64,000 nucleotides of DNA, from the NCBI RefSeq assembly GCF_012027725.1, contig NZ_SJOU01000002.1, positions 124,001 through 188,000 on the forward strand, written 5' to 3'. Under the pieces are notes generated by a model that searched no databases, was not told where the DNA came from, and saw only the letters and a program-made list of their open reading frames with translations. Shown piece after piece: positions 34,375-42,008 of this stretch (positions within the stretch are counted from its first letter, which is position 1; each line of letters begins with the position of its first letter). The stretch comes from Olsenella sp. SW781. Lineage in GTDB: Bacteria > Actinomycetota > Coriobacteriia > Coriobacteriales > Atopobiaceae. The translations under genes and the position numbers were made by a program.

Positions 34375-35571
34375 ATGTTTGAGAACGTTTCCAGGCGCCA
34401 GTTCGTGACCGGCTCGGCTGCGCTCGCCCTGGGCCTCGGGCTCGTGGGCTGCGGCGGCAACGGGGGCGGGGAGTCCTCCGGCGCATCCGGCATCAAGGTG
34501 GGCGTCATGGGCCCGCACACCGGCGACAACTCGTCCTACGGCCTCGCGTGCCTGAACGGCGCGCAGCTCTACTTCAAGCAGCTCAACGCCGACGGCGGCG
34601 TCAACGGCAAGCAGATCGAGGCCGTCGTCTACGACACCAAGGGCGACGCCACCGAGGCCGTCAACGCCTACAATCGCCTCGTCCAGGAGGACGGCGTGAC
34701 GGGCATCGTCGGCTCCGTCCTCACCGGCCCCACCATCGCCGTGGCCCAGGCCTCCGTGGCCGACAACATGCCCTGCGTGACCCCGTCCGCCACGGCCGCC
34801 GACGTCGTCACCTACGGCTCCAACTACTTCCGCGCCTGCGTGACCGACCCCGAGCAGGGCCGCGTCATGGCCCACTTCGCCTCGGAGCAGGGCTACAAGA
34901 ACGTCGCCACGCTCTACCTCTCCGGCTCCGACTACTCCGAGGGCGTCAACGCCGCCTTCTGCGAGGAGGCCGAGGCCCTGGGCATCACCATCACCACCCA
35001 GCAGTCCTACGCCGAGGGCGACGTCGACTTCAAGGCGCAGCTCACCAACATCATCGCCACCAGCCCCGACGCCATCCTCGTCCCCAACTACTACCAGGAC
35101 GACGGCATGATCGTGAACCAGGCCCGCGGCCAGGGCTATGACAAGGTCTTCCTGGGCGTCGACGGCTGGTCGGGCATCTACGGCGGCTCCGAGAACTACG
35201 CCGACGCCGCCAACCTCCACGACTGCTACTACTGCTGCGCCTTCAGCTCCTCCAACGAGTCCGAGACGGCCACGAAGTTCGTCTCCGACTACGAGGCCGA
35301 GTACGGCGAGGCTCCCACCAACTTCTGCGCGCTCGGCTACGACGCCGCGATGGTCCTCGCCGCGGGCCTCACCGCCGCCGAAGAGGCCGGGCTCGAGGCC
35401 GGCACCGACGAGTACAAGCAGGCCGTGATCGACGGCATCGCGGCCGGCACCGTCGATGGCGTCACGGGCTCCATCTCCTACGAGGGCACCGGCGACCCGG
35501 TCAAGTCCTCGCTCATCATCACCTTCGCCGAGGACGGCACCGAGGAGACCTTCCAGGTCCTCGAGGCCTAG
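34375..35571 (+). CDS. livJ: Branched-chain amino acid ABC transporter, substrate-binding lipoprotein
   Basis: A 398-aa periplasmic-binding-type protein (type I fold, Leu/Ile/Val family). The N-terminus combines a twin-arginine-like SRRQF (residues 6-10) and a lipobox LVGC with Cys26, suggesting a Tat-exported lipoprotein. The mature protein starts with KVGVMGPHTGDNSSYG and contains GIVGSVLTGPT and YAEGDVDFKAQL, typical of the family. First gene of livJ-H-M-G-F. The start ATG follows GGGAGGAG. The true substrate could be another amino acid or small amide, since these operons are often re-purposed. Confidence 0.93.
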   Translation: MFENVSRRQFVTGSAALALGLGLVGCGGNGGGESSGASGIKVGVMGPHTGDNSSYGLACLNGAQLYFKQLNADGGVNGKQIEAVVYDTKGDATEAVNAYNRLVQEDGVTGIVGSVLTGPTIAVAQASVADNMPCVTPSATAADVVTYGSNYFRACVTDPEQGRVMAHFASEQGYKNVATLYLSGSDYSEGVNAAFCEEAEALGITITTQQSYAEGDVDFKAQLTNIIATSPDAILVPNYYQDDGMIVNQARGQGYDKVFLGVDGWSGIYGGSENYADAANLHDCYYCCAFSSSNESETATKFVSDYEAEYGEAPTNFCALGYDAAMVLAAGLTAAEEAGLEAGTDEYKQAVIDGIAAGTVDGVTGSISYEGTGDPVKSSLIITFAEDGTEETFQVLEA

Positions 35572-35676
35572 CGGCCCCTCGTCCTTCTCGCCCCTTACGG
35601 GGCACCGGGCAAGCCGTGCCCGGTGCCCCGCTTTGCTCGCGCGGCCCTGCCGCGCCCCTCATGAGAGGAGCTCGCC

Positions 35677-36549
35677 TTGTTCATTACGCAGGTGCTCAAC
35701 GGCCTGCAGCTCGGCAGCATCTACGCGCTCGTCGCCCTGGGCTACACGATGGTGTACGGCATCATCCTGCTGCTCAACTTCGCCCACGGCGACATCATCA
35801 TGGTCGGCGCGTACGTGTCGTGGCTGGTCATGGCCCAGCTGGGGCTCAACCCCGTCCTCGCCGTCATACTCTCCGTGGCCGCGTGCACGCTCATGGGCGT
35901 GCTCATCGACAAGGTCGCCTACGCCCCGCTGAGAAACGCGCCGAGGCTCTCGATCCTCATCACCGCCATCGGCGTCTCGTACTTCCTGGAGAACGGCGCG
36001 CAGCTCGTCTTCGGCGCCGACGCCAAGGTGGTCCCCGCCTACACCGACCTGCAGACCATCCAGGTGGGCGGCCTCGCGCTCTCGTTCCCCTCGGTGCTCA
36101 CAGTCATCGTCACCATCGTGGCCACGGTCGCGCTCACCCTCGTGGTGCAGAAGACCAAGCTCGGCAAGGCCATGCGCGCCGTGTCCGAGGACATGGGGGC
36201 GGCGCGCCTCATGGGCATCAACGTCAACTCCACGATCTCCTTCACCTTTGCCGTGGGCTCGGCGCTCGCCGGCATCGGGGCCGTGCTCTACGCGATGGCC
36301 TACACGCAGGCCAGCCCCACCATGGGCATGATGCTCGGCACCAAGGCCTTCGTGGCGGCGGTCCTGGGCGGCATCGGCTCGATCCCGGGCGCCGTCGTGG
36401 GCGGGCTGCTCGTCGGCTTTGCCGAGGTCGTCGTCACCGCGCTCGGCCTCTCCGTCTGGAAGGACGCCGTGGTGTTCCTGCTGCTCATCATCGTCCTCGT
36501 GGTGCGGCCCACCGGCATCTTCGGCCGCACGATGAACGAGAAGGTCTAA
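35677..36549 (+). CDS. livH: Branched-chain amino acid ABC transporter permease LivH
   Basis: A 290-aa integral membrane permease with eight or so TM segments. Family motifs: LQLGSIYALVALGYTMVYGI at the N-terminus, LLNFAHGDIIMVGAY, and the EAA-like AVLGGIGSIPGAVVGG that contacts the ATPases. The start is TTG (35677), seven bases after GAGAGGAG. It pairs with LivM. About 100 bases separate it from livJ, with a short GC hairpin (GGGGCACCGGGCA... about 35598) that may reduce read-through so that the binding protein is made in excess. Confidence 0.93.
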   Translation: MFITQVLNGLQLGSIYALVALGYTMVYGIILLLNFAHGDIIMVGAYVSWLVMAQLGLNPVLAVILSVAACTLMGVLIDKVAYAPLRNAPRLSILITAIGVSYFLENGAQLVFGADAKVVPAYTDLQTIQVGGLALSFPSVLTVIVTIVATVALTLVVQKTKLGKAMRAVSEDMGAARLMGINVNSTISFTFAVGSALAGIGAVLYAMAYTQASPTMGMMLGTKAFVAAVLGGIGSIPGAVVGGLLVGFAEVVVTALGLSVWKDAVVFLLLIIVLVVRPTGIFGRTMNEKV

Positions 36550-36561
36550 GGGGGTGCACGC

Positions 36562-37722
36562 ATGGAGGAAGAGGTCATGACCGAGAAGCGCCCCATCATC
36601 TCGACGGGCGGCCCGCAGCCGGCCGCCGGCAGGCGCCGCAGCCTGTCGATGCCCGTGAGGTACGCGATCAACGCCGTCCTGGTGCTCGTCATTCTCGTCC
36701 TGGGCGAGCTCATGATCGACGGCGGCGCCATCAACCGCTATCAGTCCACGGTGCTCGAGCAGGTGGGCATCTACATCATCCTGGCCGTCTCGCTCAACAT
36801 CGCCACCGGCTACCTCGGCCAGCTCCCGCTGGGACACGCCGGCTTCATGTCGATGGGCGCCTACGGCTGCTCGATCTTCATCATCCGCATGAGCGAGGTC
36901 CTCGGCATCGGGGCGCGTGACTTCGTGACCGGCTCGCCGATGACGGTCCTGCTCGTCCTGGGCGGCCTCGTCGTGGGTGGTCTGTGCGCCGCGGTGGCGG
37001 GCATCATCATCGGCATTCCCGCCCTGCGCCTTAAGGGCGACTACCTCGCCATCATCACGCTCGCCTTCGCCGAGATCATCCGCGTCGTGATGCTCAACAT
37101 CGACAGCGTGCTCGGCTTCGAGCTCACGGGCGGCGCCGCCGGGCTCACCGGCATCCCCAGCTACACGAGCTTCCTGCTCGTCTTCGGCTGCGTGGCGGTG
37201 GTGTGCTTCCTCATCCACACGATGATGAAGTCCCGCCACGGCCGCGCGATCCTCGCCATCCGCGACAACGAGATCGCGGCCGAGGCCACGGGCGTCAACA
37301 CCACCTACTACAAGACGCTCGCCTTCGTCGCCTCCGCGTTCTTCGCGGGCGTGGCGGGAGGCCTCTACGCGGGGTGCGTCGGCGTCCTGCAGCCGGCGGT
37401 CTTCGGCTTCATGAAGTCGATCGAGATCCTCGTCATGGTGGTCCTCGGCGGCATGGGCTCCATGCTCGGCTCCGCGCTCTCCGCCACCGTCCTCACGATC
37501 CTGCCCGAGGCGCTGCGCGCGTTCTCCGAGTACCGCATGATCGCCTACGCCATCGTGCTGATCCTCGTGATGATCTTTAGGCCGCAGGGCCTGCTCGGCT
37601 CGTACGACTTCTCGCTCTCCCGCATCATCGAGCGCGTCATGAACCGCGACTTCCCGTGGTCGAGGAAGGGCGCCGCGCCCGCGGGCGCCGACGACGGAAA
37701 GGAGGCGAGCCGCGATGCCTAG
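36562..37722 (+). CDS. livM: Branched-chain amino acid ABC transporter permease LivM
   Basis: A 386-aa permease. After a 30-residue cytoplasmic N-terminus come about ten TM segments, with LAVSLNIATGYLGQLPLGHAG, ALRLKGDYLAIITLAFAEII and VVLGGMGSMLGSALSA (the ATPase-contact loop). The start ATG is 12 bases after livH; a second ATG six codons in (MTEKRP) is also possible. The C-terminus overlaps the livG start by eight bases, implying coupling. Confidence 0.93.
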   Translation: MEEEVMTEKRPIISTGGPQPAAGRRRSLSMPVRYAINAVLVLVILVLGELMIDGGAINRYQSTVLEQVGIYIILAVSLNIATGYLGQLPLGHAGFMSMGAYGCSIFIIRMSEVLGIGARDFVTGSPMTVLLVLGGLVVGGLCAAVAGIIIGIPALRLKGDYLAIITLAFAEIIRVVMLNIDSVLGFELTGGAAGLTGIPSYTSFLLVFGCVAVVCFLIHTMMKSRHGRAILAIRDNEIAAEATGVNTTYYKTLAFVASAFFAGVAGGLYAGCVGVLQPAVFGFMKSIEILVMVVLGGMGSMLGSALSATVLTILPEALRAFSEYRMIAYAIVLILVMIFRPQGLLGSYDFSLSRIIERVMNRDFPWSRKGAAPAGADDGKEASRDA

Positions 37723-38569
37723 CGACAAGAAGAAGCGCCGTCCCGTCCTCGTGCAGATGGAGACGCCCAACCTCATCCCCGAGCGCGACCTCGGCTCCAT
37801 CCCCGTGCTCCAGGCCGAGCACCTCGGCATCGACTTCGGCGGCCTCACCGCCGTGGACGACTTCAACATCGCCATGGGCCGCACGGAGATCTCCGGCCTG
37901 ATCGGCCCCAACGGCGCCGGCAAGACCACGATCTTCAACCTGCTCACGAGCGTCTACAAGCCTACGCGCGGCACCGTCCTCGTTGACGGCTACGACACCG
38001 CGAGCAAGTCCGTCGCCGAGGTCAACCGCATGGGCGTGGCCCGCACGTTCCAGAACATCAGGCTCTTCTCGCAGATGACGGTGGAGCAGAACGTGCTCGT
38101 GGGCTACGGCAACGCCATGAGGACGAACCTCATCACGGACATGCTCCGCCTGCCCGGCCACTGGCGCCAGGAGGCCGAGTACCGCGAGAAGGCCCTCGAG
38201 CTGCTCGACATCTTCGACATGAGGAAGTATGCCGACACCCAGGCCGGCAACCTCCCGTACGGTGCCCAGCGCCGCCTGGAGATCCTCCGCGCCCTCGCCA
38301 CCGGTCCGAAGGTCCTGCTCCTCGACGAGCCCGCGGCGGGCATGAACCCCGCCGAGACCGAGGAGCTGATGGAGAACATCCTCAAGATCCGCGACGAGTT
38401 CCAGATCGCCATCCTCCTGATCGAGCATGACATGAGCCTCGTCATGGGCGTGTGCGAGGTCGTGGGCGTGCTCGACTACGGCAAGATCATCGCCAAGGGC
38501 ACCCCCGAGCAGATCCAGAACGACCCGCGCGTCATCGAGGCCTATCTCGGCAAGCAGGAGGTGAAGTAG
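37715..38569 (+). CDS. livG: Branched-chain amino acid ABC transporter ATPase LivG
   Basis: A 284-aa ATPase of the LivG type. Walker A GPNGAGKTT, the family block NRMGVARTFQNIRLF, signature-region NLPYGAQRR, Walker B LLLDEPAAGMNP and switch His in LIEHDMSLV. An N-terminal extension of about 30 residues (SDKKKRRPVLVQME) precedes the conserved core. It overlaps livM by eight bases and abuts livF. It energises uptake together with LivF. Confidence 0.95.
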   Translation: MPSDKKKRRPVLVQMETPNLIPERDLGSIPVLQAEHLGIDFGGLTAVDDFNIAMGRTEISGLIGPNGAGKTTIFNLLTSVYKPTRGTVLVDGYDTASKSVAEVNRMGVARTFQNIRLFSQMTVEQNVLVGYGNAMRTNLITDMLRLPGHWRQEAEYREKALELLDIFDMRKYADTQAGNLPYGAQRRLEILRALATGPKVLLLDEPAAGMNPAETEELMENILKIRDEFQIAILLIEHDMSLVMGVCEVVGVLDYGKIIAKGTPEQIQNDPRVIEAYLGKQEVK

Positions 38570-39277
38570 ATGGCCCTTCTCTCCGTCAAGGACCTGCACG
38601 TCTCCTACGGCGCGATCAAGGCGGTCCGCGGCATCTCCTTCGAAATCAATGAAGGTGAGATCGTGACCCTCATCGGCGCCAACGGGGCCGGCAAGTCCAC
38701 CACGCTCAACACCGTGGCGGGCCTCATCAAGCCCGACTCGGGATCCGTGGACTTCGAGGGGGAGACCCTCCTCGGCATGCGCGCGCACAAGATCGTCGAG
38801 CGCGGGCTGGCGCTGTGCCCCGAGGGGCGTCGCGTCTTCACGCAGATGACGGTCGCCGAGAACCTCGAGATGGGCGGCTACACGCGCACGGACGCGGAGA
38901 ACAAGGAGACGCTCGAGAAGGTCTACGAGCACTTCCCGCGCCTGAAGGAGCGCCGCGGGCAGGTGGCCGGCACGCTCTCCGGCGGCGAGCAGCAGATGCT
39001 CGCCATGGGTCGCGCGCTCATGAGCAAGCCGCGCCTGCTCATGCTCGACGAGCCCTCCATGGGTCTCGCGCCGATTCTCGTGCAGGAGATCTTCGACATC
39101 GTCAAGCAGCTGAACGAGGCCGGGACCACGATCCTGCTCGTCGAGCAGAACGCCAACATGGCGCTCTCCGTTGCCGACCGCGCGTACGTCCTGGAGATCG
39201 GCACGATCAAGAAGACTGGAACCGGCGCCGAGCTGCTCGTCGACGACGACGTCCGAAAGGCCTACCTCGGCGGCTGA
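38570..39277 (+). CDS. livF: Branched-chain amino acid ABC transporter ATPase LivF
   Basis: A 235-aa ATPase of the LivF type. Walker A GANGAGKST, CPEGRRVFTQMTVAENL (family block), signature LSGGEQQ, Walker B MLDEPSMGLAP and switch His replaced by Gln in VEQNA, as usual for LivF. The ATG follows the livG stop with no gap. Last gene of the operon; a strong terminator follows at 39323. Confidence 0.96.
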   Translation: MALLSVKDLHVSYGAIKAVRGISFEINEGEIVTLIGANGAGKSTTLNTVAGLIKPDSGSVDFEGETLLGMRAHKIVERGLALCPEGRRVFTQMTVAENLEMGGYTRTDAENKETLEKVYEHFPRLKERRGQVAGTLSGGEQQMLAMGRALMSKPRLLMLDEPSMGLAPILVQEIFDIVKQLNEAGTTILLVEQNANMALSVADRAYVLEIGTIKKTGTGAELLVDDDVRKAYLGG

Positions 39278-39322
39278 CAACATCGGGTACCTGGGCGGCG
39301 GCCTTCTGCCGCCCTCGTCTCT

Positions 39323-39356
39323 GGCGGCGGACCACCCTCCCGGGTCCGCCGCCTTT
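39323..39356 (+). terminator. Terminator of the liv operon
   Basis: Perfect 11-base stem GGCGGCGGACC / GGTCCGCCGCC, followed by TTTCTCG. Confidence 0.8.
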
Positions 39357-39367
39357 CTCGTGCCGCG

Positions 39368-39436
39368 GTCCTTCTCGCCCGTCCTTCTCGCCTCGCCGCC
39401 GTCCTTCTCGCCCCCTCCGCCGTCCTTCTCGCCGCC
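39368..39436 (-). repeat. G-motif array: four TCCTTCTCGCC copies
   Basis: Four copies of GTCCTTCTCGCC at irregular short spacing, read on the plus strand (GGCGAGAAGGAC on minus). The array ends 18 bases before T element 2. A mirrored array of the same motif follows T element 3 at 40993. Confidence 0.8.
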
Positions 39437-39453
39437 CCACGCCCCCCGACAGC

Positions 39454-39576
39454 TTAGGTGAGCAAAAACTTTCAACTAGCCTGCACGGATTTCTTAGGTG
39501 AGTCACAAAGTGCCAGTTGTTCAGCGCCCCCTCTCCTTAGGTGAGTCGTGACCGTTCGAAGTATTTGCTCACCTAA
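39454..39576 (+). repeat. T element 2, left bracket of nuclease-like gene
   Basis: Words TTAGGTGAGC at 39454, TTAGGTGAGTC at 39494 and 39537, and inverted GCTCACCTAA at 39567-39576. Spacings 40/43/30. The last segment reads GTCGTGACCGTTCGAA, almost the same as in T element 3 (GTCGCGACCGTTCGAA, reverse strand), so these two form a subtype. The inverted-word end faces the gene. Confidence 0.92.
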
Positions 39577-39668
39577 GCGGCAGGGAGGTGGCGAGGATAA
39601 AAAAGATATAGACAACAGAATCTAAAGTTTTATACCCTATAAGGAAAACATGGCATAGGGAGGGGAGC

Positions 39669-40733
39669 ATGGAGAACAGGGAGCTGTGTCTGGGGTATGG
39701 CAGCGCCGTCGAGCTCTGGCGCCGGGCGCGAAGGAGGGTCGACGCCCAGAATCCCGACGATCTGCTCGTGCGCCTCATCTTTGACCGGGAGCCGCGCGTC
39801 CGTCTTGACGCGCTCCCGACCGCCGTTTCGACCAGCCTGATGCCGACCCACCTCGCGGGCCGTCTCGTCCTTCCCGCGAGAGGGGCGCTCGGCACGGCGC
39901 GCCCGACCCTGGACTGCGTCGTCTCGTCGCGCGGCGGGCGCGAGCGGCATCATGGCGTGGCCTGCCACCTGCTGTCGGGCCCGTATCCGGAGGGGTCCAT
40001 CTGCAGGGACCCGGAGACGGGCCTGCTCGTCACCGGCGTGCCGCTCACGCTCCTGCAGCTTGCGGACCGCCTGGATGACGTCGCCATGCTCGAGCTCATC
40101 AGCGAGCTCATGGGGTTCTTCGTCATCGACGACGCCTCGGAGACGGGCCTTCGCCACGGCCCGCCGCTCGTCACGGCCACCGGAATCAGGGACTGGGTCA
40201 GGGCGGCGCGCGATCTCAGGTCACGGGAGGGGCTGAGGATGCCGCATGGGACGGGGCGCCTGCTCTCCCTTGTCGACCTGGCGGTTGAGCGCGCCGCATC
40301 GCCGGGCGAGGTGAGGTCGTCACTGCTTTTCTCGCTACCGCTTGCCCGCGGAGGGTACGGGCTGCAGAGGCCGCGCCTCAACGTGCTGACCCCGCTGTCC
40401 GCGTCGGACGCGGCGACGTACGGGGTCGAGGGATACGTCTGCGACCTCACGTGGGCGGACCGACGAACGATGGTCGAGTATCGCGGCGAGCTTGTCCACA
40501 AGCAGCGGGCGACCAAGCTCTCCGACGCACGCAAGGGCAACATCCTGAACCACCTCGGCTACGAGGTGCTCATTCTCGAGAAGTACCAGCTCTCGAAGAT
40601 CGACCTCATGAACGAGCTCGCGAGGATGCTCGCGGAGCGGCTCGGCGTGGCGTTCGTCCTCGGCGGCAGGGAGGCAATGACGCAGCGCCTGCAGCTTCGC
40701 CGGGACCTCCTCGGGCGTTGGGTCGAGCCGTGA
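39669..40733 (+). CDS. PD-(D/E)XK nuclease-like protein (DUF559/AbiEi-related)
   Basis: A 354-aa protein of no firmly known function. The C-terminal part (about residues 255-325) has the pattern of the DUF559/Vsr-like endonuclease fold: VCDLTWADRRTMVEYRGE, then a His, SDARKGNILNHLGYEVLIL. The spaced D...VEYxG...R..L...GYEV arrangement is like that in actinobacterial AbiEi/DUF559 proteins. The middle (LTLLQLADRLDDVAMLELISELMG) also fits that group. The usual N-terminal HTH is not evident. A strong ribosome site GGGAGGGG precedes the ATG. Mirrored T elements bracket the gene and no toxin partner is adjacent. It could be a mobile-element nuclease, a lone defence protein, or a repeat-binding regulator. 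Confidence 0.68.
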   Translation: MENRELCLGYGSAVELWRRARRRVDAQNPDDLLVRLIFDREPRVRLDALPTAVSTSLMPTHLAGRLVLPARGALGTARPTLDCVVSSRGGRERHHGVACHLLSGPYPEGSICRDPETGLLVTGVPLTLLQLADRLDDVAMLELISELMGFFVIDDASETGLRHGPPLVTATGIRDWVRAARDLRSREGLRMPHGTGRLLSLVDLAVERAASPGEVRSSLLFSLPLARGGYGLQRPRLNVLTPLSASDAATYGVEGYVCDLTWADRRTMVEYRGELVHKQRATKLSDARKGNILNHLGYEVLILEKYQLSKIDLMNELARMLAERLGVAFVLGGREAMTQRLQLRRDLLGRWVEP

Positions 40734-40761
40734 CGGCGCCGACCGGACGACCCACGCTTGC

Positions 40762-40937
40762 TTAGGTGAGCGCGGACGACCTCCACTCGGATTCCCGCTC
40801 GGATTCCCACTCGCTTAGGTGAGCAAATAATTCGAACGGTCGCGACTCACCTAAGGAGCGAGATGGTGAATCACCTGCCCATCTTCGACTCACCTAAGAA
40901 ATCCATGCAGGATGGTTGAGGGAATTTGCTCACCTAA
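40762..40937 (-). repeat. T element 3, right bracket of nuclease-like gene (plus one extra word)
   Basis: The element proper is 40815-40937 in reverse orientation: TTAGGTGAGC (40815-40824), GACTCACCTAA (ending 40854), GACTCACCTAA (ending 40897) and GCTCACCTAA (ending 40937). Spacings read in reverse are 40/43/30. One extra TTAGGTGAGC lies at 40762-40771, outside the four-word unit, between the gene and the element. The inverted-word end faces the gene, mirroring T element 2. Confidence 0.92.
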
Positions 40938-40992
40938 GCGATGCGGGGCGGGGAGGCGGGCGGCAGCAAGGCTGCGGGGCGCCGCAGCGGGC

Positions 40993-41067
40993 GATAAGGG
41001 CTGGCGAGAAGAGCCGGTGAGAAGGACCGGCGAGAAGGACGGCGATAAGGACCGGCGAGAAGAACGG
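40993..41067 (+). repeat. G-motif array: GGCGAGAAGGAC-type repeats
   Basis: Five close copies of GGCGAGAAGGAC with small changes (GGTGAGAAGGAC, GGCGATAAGGAC, GGCGAGAAGAAC), 13 to 17 bases apart. Mirrors the array at 39368. A further inverted copy, CCCTTCTCGCC, ends just before thrB at about 41095. Apart from these, the 40734-41099 gap holds T element 3 and nothing else recognised. Confidence 0.8.
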
Positions 41068-41099
41068 CGCGTCGAGTCGCACGCCCTTCTCGCCGTGCG

Positions 41100-42008
41100 C
41101 TAGTGGACCTCGACGGTGGTGCCGAGGGTGTTGGCGGGAAGGGTCTGCAGCCAGTAGCCGGGGCAGGCCTCGGCAAGCGCGGAGGCCACCTTCGCCGCCG
41201 CGGCGTCTCCGTCGGCGACGGCGATCATCGTGGACCCCGAGCCGGAGATGAAGAAGGCGCAGGCCCCGGCCTCGCGGGCCGCTGTGCGCAGGGTCTCGTA
41301 GTCGGGGATCAGCCTCGCCCGGTACGGCTCGTGCAGGCGGTCGTGGCAGGCGGCGGCGAGCAGGTCGGCGTCGCCGAGCTCGAGGGCCCGCACCACGGCG
41401 ACGCAGCGGCCCATCTGCCAGACGGCCGTCTCGCGGGAGACCTCCTCGGGCAGGACGCGGCGCGCGTCGGCGGTGCGAACCTCGTATGGGGGAGCAACGG
41501 CGACGAAGCGCAGGTTGCCGGCAACGTCCATTCTGGTCGAGGTGGTCACGTCGCCGTCGACGAAGGAGCTCACCAGCCCGCCGAGGAGCGCCGGCGCCAC
41601 GTTGTCGGGGTGGCCCTCCATGGCGACGGCGAGCTCGAGGGCCCTCTCACGCGAGAAGCCCTCGCCCGAGAGCGCCATCGCCGCGCCGACGCCGGCGATC
41701 ACGCAGGCGGAGCTGGAGCCGAGGCCGCCCGAGAGCGGGATCGGCGAGAGGATCGTTATGTGCAGGGGCACGGCGTCCGTGCCGAGCCGCCCGCAGGCGT
41801 CGAGGTAGCTCTGCCAGACGAGGTTGTCCTCGCCGCGGAAGCGCTCCTCGCACCCCACGACCTCGAGCCGCTCGGCCGGCGTCATGAGAAAGGTCGCCGT
41901 GAGGTCGAGCGCGAGGCCGAGGCAGTCGAAGCCCACGCCCACGTTGGCCGAGGTGGCGGGCACGCGGACGATGACCATGGGCCGCTCGCGGCCGTCGGCA
42001 CCGATCAC
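41100..42008 (-). CDS. thrB: Homoserine kinase
   Basis: GHMP-family kinase phosphorylating homoserine for threonine synthesis. It has 302 aa. The family motif PLSGGLGSSSACVIAG binds ATP phosphate; RVPATSANVGVGFDCLG at the N-terminus and FISGSGSTMIA at the C-terminus are typical. The GTG start overlaps the thrC stop as GTGA; an ATG 11 codons later (MVIVRVPATS) is the usual family start and may be used instead. Confidence 0.95.
   Translation of the reverse strand: MIGADGRERPMVIVRVPATSANVGVGFDCLGLALDLTATFLMTPAERLEVVGCEERFRGEDNLVWQSYLDACGRLGTDAVPLHITILSPIPLSGGLGSSSACVIAGVGAAMALSGEGFSRERALELAVAMEGHPDNVAPALLGGLVSSFVDGDVTTSTRMDVAGNLRFVAVAPPYEVRTADARRVLPEEVSRETAVWQMGRCVAVVRALELGDADLLAAACHDRLHEPYRARLIPDYETLRTAAREAGACAFFISGSGSTMIAVADGDAAAAKVASALAEACPGYWLQTLPANTLGTTVEVH

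Larger units (their letters stand above)
39278..39668. other. Gap upstream of the nuclease-like gene
   Basis: Contains the liv terminator, a G-motif array, T element 2, and then an AT-rich 70-base stretch (39595-39660) unlike the rest of the window. That stretch ends in GGGAGGGG, a strong ribosome site for the gene at 39669. TATACCCTATA near 39631 could be a -10 region. Confidence 0.6.

Noticed and set aside
35659-37947. A 762-codon open frame on the minus strand opposite livH/livM/livG
   Set aside because: Antiparallel shadow of three firm liv genes; low-complexity His/Asp/Glu-rich translation without family motifs.
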